Part shown: in pieces, positions 44,169-52,472 of the stretch
How positions within the stretch are numbered: the first letter of the stretch is position 1
Layout: each line of letters begins with the position of its first letter
Assembly (NCBI RefSeq): GCF_003368325.1
Contig: NZ_CP031467.1
Location: 1-64,000, forward strand
DNA: 64,000 nt
Reading direction: 5' to 3'
Origin: Paraburkholderia caffeinilytica
GTDB taxonomy: Bacteria; Pseudomonadota; Gammaproteobacteria; Burkholderiales; Burkholderiaceae
Notes under the pieces: model-generated
What the model saw: only the letters and a program-made list of their open reading frames with translations
What the model was told of the DNA's origin: nothing
Databases searched by the model: none
Made by a program: the position numbers and the translations under genes

Positions 44169-44609
44169 AACCGCTTGGCCATGCAGTTTGCCGTCGGCAT
44201 CGAGCAGCTGCCACAGCGTGGCTTCCTCGATCATGAAGCGCCGACCCGACTTGGTGACCCGCACGCCCTTGTAGCCCGCCTCGTAGCCGAGCCGCTGTAC
44301 GCGCGCGAGGAATTGCTGCCGCTCCTCGCGATTCGGGGCCTCGGCCGAGAGTCGGGACGGCAGCCGGGTGATTTCATCCCAGCTATATTCAAAGCGGCGC
44401 TGCGCGGCCCTGTTGCCGTATATAAAGATCGGGTCGGGATCGGTGTTGTGCGCGAGTACCGCGAACGGGGCATGCTCATAGAGCCATTCGGCAGCGTCGG
44501 CGAGAGGCATGGCCTGTTGCACCAGGGGCCGGCCAAGTAGCCGGGCGTAGCTGTCGGCAAGGAGCTGATAGAAAGCGGGATCGCGGTGAAGTGGGATCAT
44601 CTGGGACAT
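44142..44609 (-). CDS. MEKHLA-domain protein
   Basis: 155 residues from ATG 44609; an in-frame ATG at 44663 would add a basic leader. The single PAS-like MEKHLA domain is complete: LLADSYARLLGRPLV, LAHNTDPDPIFIYGNRAAQR, FEYSWDEITRLPSRLSAE, then YKGVRVTKSGRRFMIEEA. The domain is found in plant homeobox proteins and in bacterial stand-alone proteins and is thought to sense a small molecule or redox state. The gene end is duplicated in a 49-bp tandem repeat. It converges on the SDR operon. Confidence 0.87.
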   Translation of the reverse strand: MSQMIPLHRDPAFYQLLADSYARLLGRPLVQQAMPLADAAEWLYEHAPFAVLAHNTDPDPIFIYGNRAAQRRFEYSWDEITRLPSRLSAEAPNREERQQFLARVQRLGYEAGYKGVRVTKSGRRFMIEEATLWQLLDADGKLHGQAVVIPRTLDL

Positions 44610-44983
44610 TTCGACGGAGATCGTAGGCTCTGTGCGACGGCGGAGGCGCTCACGATACAGCATTGGCGGTGAAGGTTAACACCACGGTCACAAGGCCATT
44701 AATGACGGACGACAGATTGGCCCGCGTCTGTGCGGAAGACTCGCTGGCGTCCGTGTCTGGCAAGGGCAAGGGCAAGGGCAAAGATAGCGAACCAGGATGA
44801 CTCACGTCGACGATGACCTTTCTCTGAAGTGTGTCCGTCGATTGTCATTCGATCCAGGCCATACGCATGCCAATATGCCTGAAAGCAGCAAGGAAGGGAC
44901 AACGCAAAGGAGTAGTCTTCCGTACTGGACATGGAACACGTGCAATGCGGGCAACCATCGATATAACCTGAGGAGCCAGGCCA
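44610..44983. other. intergenic region
   Basis: 374 bp upstream of NnrU and of the divergent MEKHLA gene. A GGCAAG/GGGCAAG run near 44758-44780 is a short tandem of the hexamer AAGGGC. No natural coding frame is seen. It must hold promoters for both genes. Confidence 0.5.
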
Positions 44984-45676
44984 ATGGGAAGCACCAACGC
45001 AGTTGCGGCGGCGGCCGTCGCCTTCGTGGGCAGTCACTTTGTCCTGTCCCATCCGCTGCGCAGACGTTTGGTCAGCGCGATTGGCGAAACGGGATTCGCG
45101 GGCGTCTATTCGCTGGTTGCGTTCGCGACGCTCGGCTGGTTGATCGCCGCCTACCTGAAAGCACCTTTGACAACACTCCTTTGGCCGGTAGGAAACGGGC
45201 TCTGGGCCGTTGCGACCGCGGTCATGCTGATCGCATCGATCCTCCTGATGGGCTCTTTCATCCGTAACCCGGCGCTTCCCACCGGCGGCCGGCCCGCGCC
45301 GTTTCCTGAAGCGGCGCGCGGCGTGTACGCGGTGACGCGCCACCCGATGATGTGGTCGTTCGCGCTGTGGGGGCTGTGTCATATCGCCGTGTTCCCGGTG
45401 CTCAAGAACATCATCGTCGCAGCGGCGATCGTCATCCTCGCGCTGGTCGGCGCCGCCTTGCAGGACCGGAAGAAAGAACAGCTCCAGCCCGGTCTCTGGC
45501 CTGAATGGGAGTCGAAAACGAGCTATCTGCCGTTCGCGGCGATCGCCGCCGGCCGCGCGCAACTGGGCGGCTTTGGCTTGCACGCGCTGCTGGGCGGCAT
45601 TGTCGTGTGGCTCGTGGCGACCTGGGCTCATATGCCGCTCACCGGTTGGGCCGCGGGCGTCTGGCGCTGGCTGTAA
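44984..45676 (+). CDS. NnrU-family membrane protein
   Basis: 230 residues from ATG 44984, with AGGAG 11 bases upstream. About six membrane helices; the family core is GVYAVTRHPMMWSFALWGLCHI, with conserved R-H-P, and an N-terminal VGSHFVLSHPLRRRLV. NnrU was named from nitric-oxide reduction loci, and the fold relates to isoprenylcysteine methyltransferase-like proteins. No denitrification genes are close, so a general membrane or heme-linked role is possible. It stands alone. Confidence 0.9.
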   Translation: MGSTNAVAAAAVAFVGSHFVLSHPLRRRLVSAIGETGFAGVYSLVAFATLGWLIAAYLKAPLTTLLWPVGNGLWAVATAVMLIASILLMGSFIRNPALPTGGRPAPFPEAARGVYAVTRHPMMWSFALWGLCHIAVFPVLKNIIVAAAIVILALVGAALQDRKKEQLQPGLWPEWESKTSYLPFAAIAAGRAQLGGFGLHALLGGIVVWLVATWAHMPLTGWAAGVWRWL

Positions 45677-46153
45677 TCACGTGCGGCCTGTCACGCCATA
45701 AAGCGGTGGCGGGCCGCCAGCCGGCACGCCTGGCCAGTGAACGAGCGGGACCTGGCGCGCCTCGTCGCGCCTGCCGCAAGCCACCGCAGCGCAGCCACCA
45801 ATCTTGACATTCACCTTTCACTCGACAACCCGGCACCGCCTCCGGAAGATGCTTCATTTCCGCCCGATACCTTCATGGCTACGGTCACCGCCGCCGCAGT
45901 GAATTCGCCTGCGTGCCCTGCTCCCAGCACACGGCGATGAAATCCGCAAATAGGCTGTTGCGAGGGTTATTTTCGAAAAGACAACATCGGCAGCAAGCCG
46001 TCATACTCTGTCTCTTTATTGCGGTGGACGATTTCGACCATGCGATTGGACTAATTGGCCCGACGCCGGATCGATGCATGACCGTCCGCCCCGTCTTTTC
46101 GACGGCAATTTCCGCGCAGCGCCACGCGCGGATCATGTGGAGCGTATTTTGTA
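45677..46153. other. intergenic region upstream of sigma-54 activator gene
   Basis: 477 bp with no convincing coding frame. A TTGACA at 45804-45809 lacks a good -10 partner. I see no -24/-12 element and no GGACG-N4-CGTCC palindrome here, unlike the region after 50.5 kb. The promoter of the activator operon should lie here. Confidence 0.45.
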
Positions 46154-48472
46154 ATGAGTTACACCCCTGACGTTCCGTTCGCCCACGACAAGGCTGATTC
46201 CGGCGCCTTCGTGGGCGGCGCGCCAGCGTTTCGCCAACTGGTCCGGATGATCGATCGGGTTGCCCCCACCGATCATCCACTGTTGATTTTTGGGCCGACC
46301 GGATCGGGCAAGGAACTGGTCGCACGCCGCGTGCACGCGCGCAGCCTGCGCCAGGATCAACCGTTCGTCGACGTCAACTGTGGCGCGATTCCAGAGAACC
46401 TCGTCGAAGCCGAACTGTTCGGGCACGTCAAAGGCGCGTTCACCGGTGCGGGAGAAAACCGCCAGGGACTTTTCCAGCAGGTCGGCAAGGGCACGCTGCT
46501 GCTCGATGAAATCGGCGAACTGCCGCTCGCGCTGCAACCCAAACTGCTGCGCGTACTCGAAACGCGAACTTTCCGTCCGATCGGTTCGTCAGCCAGTCTG
46601 CACTTCGCAGGACGCGTGGTCGCCTCGACCCACCGCGACCTGCGCGAACTCGCGCGCGAAGGATTATTCCGCGAGGACCTCTTCTACCGGCTCGCGGTCT
46701 TCGTGCTGGCCGTGCCCGGACTCGAGCAGCGCGTCGAGGACATTCCCGCCCTTGTCGCCCACTTCGCTTCGCAGCACACGCGCCGTCTGGAGTTCTCGCC
46801 TGCCGCCGTTCGCCGGCTTGCCCAGCACGCATGGCCAGGCCACATCCGGCAATTGCGCAACCTGATCAGCCAGTTGAGCGTGCTCGCCGAAAACACGCTC
46901 GTCGACGTCGACTCGCTCGAACCGTTTCTCGCCAACGAAACCGGCGGCCCGGTGTCGCGCGCAAGCCTCGCCGACATGCTGTTGCAACTCGAAGGACGCG
47001 ACAAGCTCGCCGCCGCCGAAGATCTCCTGATCGATCGCGCGCTCGAGCGGACCACGGGCAACAAGAGTGCGGCGGCGACCCTGCTGGGCGTGGGCCGCAA
47101 GACAATCGAGCGGCGTCTGAAATCGCGCGAGGAACATCACCGGGAAGCGCGCAAGTGTCTCGAACATGCGAGCGCGCTGATCGAGGAGTCGAAGTTCGCC
47201 GAAGCGATTCCGCCGTTGCGCCGCTGCCTCGATCTGCTGCAGACACCTCACGAACAGGAAGCCGCACGCCGTCTTCAGTTCGACGCCTACCGGCTGCTCG
47301 GCATGAGCCTGCGCAGCGTGCACGGCTGGCTGTACGCGGAGGCCACCGCCTGCTACGCCGCCGCGCTGGCGATCGGCGAAGGCGTCTGCACCCCCGCTGA
47401 AATCGCCGCGATCCAGTTCGGCGTCTGGACCACGCAGCTAACGACGCTCCAGCTCAAGCAGGCACGCGCGACCGCCCAGAACATGCTGGAGCGCGCGCAG
47501 AACGGCGGCGACCGGGTTTCACTCGACGAAGCTCACGTCGCGATGACGAACACCCTCTTCTGGCTAGGCGACAGCGAGGAAGCCCTTGCCTGCCTCGCGC
47601 GCGGCAACCTGCTTGGCGTGGCGCGCGACGATGCCCGCACGGGCTCGCAAGGGATCGATCTCGCCAGTCTCGCGCTGACCTTCGAGGGACTCGCGGCCTA
47701 CCAGATCGGCGCATTCGGCCAGTCGCGCCGCGCCATGGAGATGCTGATCCTGCGCGCGTCCGAGCCAGGCGCGCACGCGTTCGCTCACGCCGTCAACCTG
47801 CAGGGCGCCGCCTGGCTCGCCTGCCTGTTCGAAGACATGGACCGGCTGGGGCACATCGCAAGCGAACTCGAGTCGGTGTCGATCATGAACGGCTTCGCGT
47901 TCTACCGGGGCATCGGGCAGATCTTTCGCGCCTGCCATCTCAGTGCGCTCAGTCATTCCGACGAAGCGGAAACTGTCATGCTCGACGGCTACGATAACCA
48001 CGTCGTTTGCAATGGCGGTGCGCTGTTCTATTCCTTCATGGCGTGGCAGCACGGCGAGCTGCTGCTGCGCGCCGGCCGCGCGAAGACATGCGAGACCATG
48101 CTCGCCGCCGCGATCGACGAGACGCTCGCCCGCCAGGAACGCGTCTATCTCGGCGAACTCCTGGTCACCCGGGCACGCGCGCAGTGGGCGCTCGGCGAGG
48201 TTAACGCCGCGGAGCTGGGTTTGCGTACCGCGCTGTCCACGGCGCTCGCGTTCGGGTCGGTGCCTGCGCGCGTGGATGCCGCGCGTTACCTCGCCGATCT
48301 GCTGCGCGCCACTGGCCGCATCGCCGAAGCAATCGATATACTCGAGCGGGGTTTGCGCTCGCTGGCAGCCGATTCAACCACGCGAGTCGCGAGCGCCATG
48401 AGTTTGCTCGCCGAACTCCAGCGCGAAGTTTCTATCGACATCTACACGAAAGGAATAACAAATGGCCTATGA
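46154..48472 (+). CDS. sigma-54-dependent activator with C-terminal TPR-like region
   Basis: 772 residues. A leader of only about 20 residues precedes the AAA+ domain: Walker A GPTGSGKE (47-54), the sigma-54 contact loop GAFTGA (94-99), Walker B TLLLDEIGELP and sensor Arg in REDLFYRL. A Fis-type helix-turn-helix follows (SAAATLLGVGRKTIERRL, about 312-330). The remaining 430 residues are helical repeats rich in Ala and Leu, like TPR arrays (RLQFDAYRLLGMSL, ALSTALAFGSVPARVDAARYL). The order AAA+, HTH, TPR reverses the usual bacterial enhancer-binding plan, where sensing is N-terminal. It overlaps the DUF917 gene by 11 bp, so it heads an operon. Confidence 0.88.
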   Translation: MSYTPDVPFAHDKADSGAFVGGAPAFRQLVRMIDRVAPTDHPLLIFGPTGSGKELVARRVHARSLRQDQPFVDVNCGAIPENLVEAELFGHVKGAFTGAGENRQGLFQQVGKGTLLLDEIGELPLALQPKLLRVLETRTFRPIGSSASLHFAGRVVASTHRDLRELAREGLFREDLFYRLAVFVLAVPGLEQRVEDIPALVAHFASQHTRRLEFSPAAVRRLAQHAWPGHIRQLRNLISQLSVLAENTLVDVDSLEPFLANETGGPVSRASLADMLLQLEGRDKLAAAEDLLIDRALERTTGNKSAAATLLGVGRKTIERRLKSREEHHREARKCLEHASALIEESKFAEAIPPLRRCLDLLQTPHEQEAARRLQFDAYRLLGMSLRSVHGWLYAEATACYAAALAIGEGVCTPAEIAAIQFGVWTTQLTTLQLKQARATAQNMLERAQNGGDRVSLDEAHVAMTNTLFWLGDSEEALACLARGNLLGVARDDARTGSQGIDLASLALTFEGLAAYQIGAFGQSRRAMEMLILRASEPGAHAFAHAVNLQGAAWLACLFEDMDRLGHIASELESVSIMNGFAFYRGIGQIFRACHLSALSHSDEAETVMLDGYDNHVVCNGGALFYSFMAWQHGELLLRAGRAKTCETMLAAAIDETLARQERVYLGELLVTRARAQWALGEVNAAELGLRTALSTALAFGSVPARVDAARYLADLLRATGRIAEAIDILERGLRSLAADSTTRVASAMSLLAELQREVSIDIYTKGITNGL

Positions 48473-49679
48473 GTTACGCAAGGAAGACCTGGAACCGCTG
48501 CTGCTTGGCGCCGCGTTCTTTGGCAGCGGCGGCGGTGGCACGATCGAATCCGCGCGGCATCTGGCGGCGCATTTTGTCCCCGGCGACTACTATCCGACCG
48601 ACACGATCAAGGTCGTGTCGGTCGAGGAAGCCACTGAAGGCGCGGCAGTCATGGTCGCCTATCTCGGCGCACCTGAAGCGATCAATTCGGCCATTTATCC
48701 TCTGGGGCCGGTGACGGCCGTGCAGAACGTGCAGGCCCGGCTCGCATCGCAATCAACGAAGCTCGCCTACGTGATGCCGCCGGAAAGCGGCGCGCTCGGC
48801 TTCACGGTGGCGGCACTCGTGGCGGCGAAGCTCGGCCTCGCGGTCATCGACGCCGACGGGGCCGGCCGCGCCGTCCCCTCGCTGCCGATGCTCACCTTCG
48901 CGGCCGCCGAGATCGATCCGCGCCCGGCGTTCCTCGTGAGCCAGGGCGGCCTGTGCGTCGAGCTCGACGTGACGCCGCGCGACAGCAACCACGGCGGTCC
49001 GACTCATCAACGCGACGTGTCGGCGATCGTCGAGCAGATGATGCGTCCGGTCGTCGCCGATCCCGAGTTCGGCCAGTTCGGCGGCCTCGCGATGTGGGTC
49101 ATGACGCCCGCCGACATCGGCCGCGCGACACCCATCCGTGGCACGTTGAAGCGCGCGCTGGACCTTGGGCGCGCGGTGCAGGACGGACAGATCGGCAGCG
49201 CCCAGCAGATGATCGGCTATCTCGCCGACCGTTGCGGGCTCGCCGCGCGGGCCATCTCGGAGCCGGGCGAACTGGTTTCCGCCGAAGTCGATACGAGCGG
49301 CGGCTTCGACGTCGGCAAGATTCGCATTCAGGCCGGGCAGCACACCTACACGGTGATGTACCAGAACGAGTCGCTGCTCGCGTGGGACAGCACCCGTCCG
49401 CAGCCGATCGTGCTGTCGCCGGACAGCGTCGCGTATTTCGTCGGCGGCGAAGGCCAGTCGATCTTCAGCAACGGCGACCTCGTGCAGGACGACGGTTCGC
49501 TGAACCCGGCGGTCGGCAAGCGTCCTGTGACGCTGATCGCCTGGCGCGCCGAAGCCGAACTGCGCAAGCCGGGCCTGATTCTCGACAGCTTCATGCAGTT
49601 GCTGAACTCGCTCGGCTATCTCGGACCGTATGTGCCGCTCGAATCGCTCCCCTCCACCACCAAGGAAAACGTATCTTGA
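48462..49679 (+). CDS. DUF917-family protein
   Basis: 405 residues from ATG 48462, whose AAAGGA site lies in the end of the activator gene. The family start is visible: LLLGAAFFGSGGGGTIESAR, then VVSVEEATEGAAVMVAYLGAP and ALGFTVAALVAAKLGLAVIDADGAGRAV; the C-terminal half has VDTSGGFDVGKIRIQAGQ. DUF917 proteins include S-methyl-thiohydantoin desulfurase-like enzymes and are related to hydantoinase subunits. The racemase gene coupled to it fits processing of a hydantoin-like or cyclic amino-acid derivative. Substrate not established. Confidence 0.88.
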   Translation: MAYELRKEDLEPLLLGAAFFGSGGGGTIESARHLAAHFVPGDYYPTDTIKVVSVEEATEGAAVMVAYLGAPEAINSAIYPLGPVTAVQNVQARLASQSTKLAYVMPPESGALGFTVAALVAAKLGLAVIDADGAGRAVPSLPMLTFAAAEIDPRPAFLVSQGGLCVELDVTPRDSNHGGPTHQRDVSAIVEQMMRPVVADPEFGQFGGLAMWVMTPADIGRATPIRGTLKRALDLGRAVQDGQIGSAQQMIGYLADRCGLAARAISEPGELVSAEVDTSGGFDVGKIRIQAGQHTYTVMYQNESLLAWDSTRPQPIVLSPDSVAYFVGGEGQSIFSNGDLVQDDGSLNPAVGKRPVTLIAWRAEAELRKPGLILDSFMQLLNSLGYLGPYVPLESLPSTTKENVS

Positions 49680-50413
49680 GCTCGCCATTGAATTCACCCC
49701 TGCGCATCTGCGTGCTCGTGCCCGTCGCCACGTCGCAATACAACGACCGCATCCTGAAAGCCGTTGCACCGGTTGTGCCGCCGGACGTGCAGGTCGAGAT
49801 CCGCAACATCACGCAGGGGCATCCCGATATCGAGAACCGCACGAACTGGCTGCAGAACGGCATGCCGGTGGTCGAACTTGCGCAAGCCATCGCCAACGAC
49901 GGTTTCGACGGCATCTGGCTGACCGACTTCGACATGTGCGGCGTCGAATCCGCGCGCGAGGTGATCGACATTCCGATCATCGGCGGCTTTCCCCCTTCGG
50001 CCTTTACGGCGCTCGCGCTCAGCCAGCGGTTCTCGATCGTCACGATCCTGCAAAGCACGCTCGCGATGCAGCGCGGCCATCCGCAGACCTATGGCATCGA
50101 GGACACGTTCGCTTCGATTCGCGCGATCAATTGCCCTGTCGCGCAGCTCGACGACGTCGACGTGGTGGTGGTTCGCACCTTCGAAGCCGCGCTGAAGGCG
50201 ATCAGGGAAGACGGCGCGCAGTCCATTCTGCTTGGGTGCACCGGTTTCGTGGACGTTGCGAGCCGCGTCTCCAAGCTGCTCAGCGACGAACTGGGCGCCT
50301 ATGTGCCGGTGATCGATCCGAATCAGGCCGGGTTCAGCTTCCTCGTGTCGCTGGTGCGCATGAAGGTGCGTCCCAGCCGGCTGACCTACAGCAAGGTCAG
50401 TCTCCAGTCGTAA
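49676..50413 (+). CDS. Asp/Glu/hydantoin racemase-family protein
   Basis: 245 residues from TTG 49676, which overlaps the DUF917 stop as TTGA and has AAGGAAAA 6 bases upstream. Both catalytic Cys residues are present: Cys88 in DFDMCGVES and Cys188 in LLGCTGFVD, each in one of the two pseudo-symmetrical lobes. It interconverts enantiomers of an amino acid or hydantoin without cofactor. It ends the operon activator-DUF917-racemase. A hydantoin or thiohydantoin racemase role is the best inference. Confidence 0.88.
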   Translation: MSSPLNSPLRICVLVPVATSQYNDRILKAVAPVVPPDVQVEIRNITQGHPDIENRTNWLQNGMPVVELAQAIANDGFDGIWLTDFDMCGVESAREVIDIPIIGGFPPSAFTALALSQRFSIVTILQSTLAMQRGHPQTYGIEDTFASIRAINCPVAQLDDVDVVVVRTFEAALKAIREDGAQSILLGCTGFVDVASRVSKLLSDELGAYVPVIDPNQAGFSFLVSLVRMKVRPSRLTYSKVSLQS

Positions 50414-50543
50414 CCAACGCCTTCCCCTGCCCGTTTGTCCATCCGGCGCGGCGCGCAACTGCCGCGCCGGATGTCCTCGCCTCACCCCGCCTCGCCCCCA
50501 CCCCACACGCTTTCCTGCTTCCTCGTCGATTCCGTCGTCGAGC

Positions 50544-50629
50544 GGACGAATGCGTCCTTCAACGAGCCACAATGGATCAATTGGACGAAATCGTCCAATT
50601 CATGGCAAGTTTGTGGACGGGATTGTCCA
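50544..50629. promoter_or_regulatory. three palindromic activator sites GGACG-N4-CGTCC
   Basis: Site 1 at 50544-50557 is GGACG-AATG-CGTCC. Site 2 at 50579-50600 is the longest, a 10-bp perfect arm pair AATTGGACGA/TCGTCCAATT around two bases. Site 3 at 50614-50629 is TGGACG-GGAT-TGTCCA with one mismatch. Their centres lie about 156, 117 and 85 bp upstream of the predicted start of the sigma-54 promoter, the usual range for enhancer-binding sites. The activator at 46154 is the obvious candidate ligand. Confidence 0.72.
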
Positions 50630-50680
50630 ATCTCGAGACCCATAAATTCGATGCTCTCGCCGCCATGCGGCTTCGCAGCA

Positions 50681-50696
50681 TGGCACGGTCATTGCA
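50681..50696 (+). promoter_or_regulatory. sigma-54 (-24/-12) promoter
   Basis: TGGCACG-GTCA-TTGCA matches the consensus at every defined position, with GG at 50682-50683 and GC at 50694-50695. Transcription would start near 50707, reading right. No gene starts until 51434, beyond a terminator. Confidence 0.85.
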
Positions 50697-50706
50697 TATA
50701 GTGGGT

Positions 50707-51194
50707 CGATAGCCGCCACCGCCTGATAAAAACAAACCGCCCATGCGGTGGCAGCGCCCAGAACGTGCAATAAACCTGCCCGACAAGCTGGGGAACCTGA
50801 GGGACCAAACAAAGATCGCGCGTTGCAATGCGTTCGATGCACCGACGTCCGGCAAGATCCGGTTTGTTTCCGGATCGCCGACGCCGCCGATCGAGGGATC
50901 GCCGTGAGTCATCACGATCCCTCGGTTAGTGATCCGAACCATGCCGGACGCAGCGATCGAAGCCGGCAATATAGAGTCGCCGGCGACAGACTGAGAGAGG
51001 GCTGTGCTGTTGTTGTAGCTGTAATGTCGTGCGTCGGCACGTGGCAACCGAATACTTCCGCAGAGAAGATCGTTGCAATGCGTTAAGCCGACAGGGTGGA
51101 AACCGCCTGGCTATGCATCAGGCGGGCCGCTGCGAGGTTCGGCCGTCGTTGCCTCCCTTTGCGGGGACAAGCAGCGACGGCTAGTCCTTTTTTT
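50707..51194 (+). ncRNA. candidate sigma-54-dependent structured RNA, about 490 nt
   Basis: The segment from the predicted sigma-54 start to the terminator at 51142-51194 has no reading frame with natural composition, but several stems. They are GCCACCGC/GCGGTGGC (50715-50722 with 50745-50752), CGGC-aa-GATCCGG with its complement around TTTGTTT (50850-50880), CGAGGGATCG/CGATCCCTCG (50892-50901 with 50915-50924), and GCCGG/CCGGC (50943-50947 with 50963-50967). The 14-mer CGTTGCAATGCGTT occurs twice, at 50821 and 51071. A regulatory RNA under the neighbouring activator is the simplest reading. Micro-ORFs of 17 and 20 codons (50941, 51023) lack ribosome sites. Not a known RNA family that I can name. 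Confidence 0.6.
51142..51194 (+). terminator. intrinsic terminator
   Basis: GCCGTCGTTGC (51142-51152) pairs with GCAGCGACGGC (51171-51181) over 11 bp with one G-U, enclosing a smaller CCC/GGG helix. A run of seven T (51188-51194) follows after TAGTCC. It ends transcription from the sigma-54 promoter at 50681. Confidence 0.75.
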
Positions 51195-51433
51195 ATTTGC
51201 CCGCGCCCATTGCGGCAAGTTCATCGATTTTCGGCAAGAGCATTCCGCGGTACTCGCGCACCCGGCCACCCCCACAGATGTTTCTGGATCGCCTGGTAAG
51301 CGGTCTTTTTGCATTGCATCGCCGCGGCGCTCCACTGCGCGGACGAGATTCTGCTTTAGCAGCCCTGAGCGGCGTCAGATTGTTAGCGACGTCGCGAACG
51401 AACCAGACTGGCCATCTACGGGGAAATCGAACA

Positions 51434-51640
51434 ATGCACCACCATCTTTTCGAAAGCGAACTCGTTCATCTCGAACGCATAATCGCATGCGCGCCGCAAA
51501 AACCCTTTCCGCCGGCATATTGGCGCGATCGCGTCGAACATCTGAAAAATTCTCCTCAGGCGCCGATGTACCGCCACCGCATTGCCCGCCTCTCCCACCT
51601 TGTCGGCGAACTGCACGGATCGGTCAACCCAACGTCCTGA
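51434..51640 (+). CDS. small hypothetical protein, 68 residues
   Basis: 68 residues from ATG 51434, with no strong ribosome site. His- and Arg-rich, apparently helical (LFESELVHLERIIACA, YWRDRVEHLKNSPQAPMY). The composition looks like a real Burkholderia small protein. Its last 17 bases overlap the 3' end of the IclR gene on the other strand. It lies beyond the terminator of the candidate RNA, so it needs its own promoter. The 240 bp before it show nothing else. Confidence 0.55.
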   Translation: MHHHLFESELVHLERIIACAPQKPFPPAYWRDRVEHLKNSPQAPMYRHRIARLSHLVGELHGSVNPTS

Positions 51641-52433
51641 TCGAATTGCTGATACCACGCGCGCAATCGATCACCGCGGGTGCGAGGCGCTGTTCCGCGT
51701 CGGCTAACGTCCAGCGGCTGGTCGGCGCGACCACGTGCACCGATGCGACGGGTCTTCTTTCGCCGTCCAGCACGGGCGCCGCAATCGTCATGTCGCCGAT
51801 GAACAGTTCCTCGCGGTTCGACGTATAGCCGCGGCGGCGCGCCTCCGCCAGCAGCGCCCCGATTTCGCCGATGTCGGTCACCGTGTACTGCGTATGCGCG
51901 ACACGCTCGTTCGCTTCGAGCAGCGTGCGCGCTTCATCGTCCGGCAGCGCGCTCAGATAGGCGCGGCCCGACGCGGTGCAGTACATCGGAATACGGCTGC
52001 CTATCGGCATGTGAATCGGCACGAACTTCATGCAGACAAAACGCGCGACGTACAGCATCTCGACGCCGTCCGGTTCGGTCAGGCTGGTCGTCTCGCCCGT
52101 CACGTTCGTGAGTTCCGAGAGAAACGGGTTGGCCACGTCGATGAGCGTATCGGCCGCGAGGTAGTTGAAGCCAATCTGCATGACACGCGGCGTGAGCTGA
52201 TAGCGCTTCGTGCGCGGATGCTTGCGCACGTAGCCGAGCTTCTCCAGCGTGTAGATCATCCGTTGCGCCGAACTCTTCGTGATCGACGTCGCCTCGGCCA
52301 CTTCCGGCAGGCTCATGCTCCGGCGTTGCGCGCTGAACGCGCGCAGCACCGCGATGCCTTTTTCCAGCGATTGATTGAACAGCGCGTCCGGCGCTTCGGC
52401 CTCGTTTTCTTGCTCCACCCCTTTCCCGCTCAT
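51624..52433 (-). CDS. IclR-family regulator
   Basis: 269 residues from ATG 52433; the frame is open to 52493 without a start signal. Winged helix at about 20-80 (LEKGIAVLRAFSAQRRSMSL, TKSSAQRMIYTLEKLGYVRK), then the effector domain with the family's conserved PIGSRIPMYCTASGRAYLSA and GYTSNREELFIGDMTIAAP. Typically represses or activates a catabolic operon on binding a small acid. It is divergent from the ABC importer/oxidase operon at 52587, with a 9-bp inverted repeat in the shared gap, so that operon is the likely target. Confidence 0.93.
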   Translation of the reverse strand: MSGKGVEQENEAEAPDALFNQSLEKGIAVLRAFSAQRRSMSLPEVAEATSITKSSAQRMIYTLEKLGYVRKHPRTKRYQLTPRVMQIGFNYLAADTLIDVANPFLSELTNVTGETTSLTEPDGVEMLYVARFVCMKFVPIHMPIGSRIPMYCTASGRAYLSALPDDEARTLLEANERVAHTQYTVTDIGEIGALLAEARRRGYTSNREELFIGDMTIAAPVLDGERRPVASVHVVAPTSRWTLADAEQRLAPAVIDCARGISNSIRTLG

Positions 52434-52472
52434 GGAAATACCCAATGGTGATCGTGATGGCTTGACGTTAGC

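Noticed and set aside
44797-45267. Open frame of 156 codons over the NnrU start
   Set aside because: It overlaps the well-supported NnrU gene in another frame and lacks protein-like composition.
50577-51086. Two open frames (156 codons minus, 112 codons plus) over the candidate RNA
   Set aside because: Neither has a ribosome site or natural amino-acid pattern, and both cross stable hairpins; treated as chance frames, though a conserved micro-ORF is not fully excluded.
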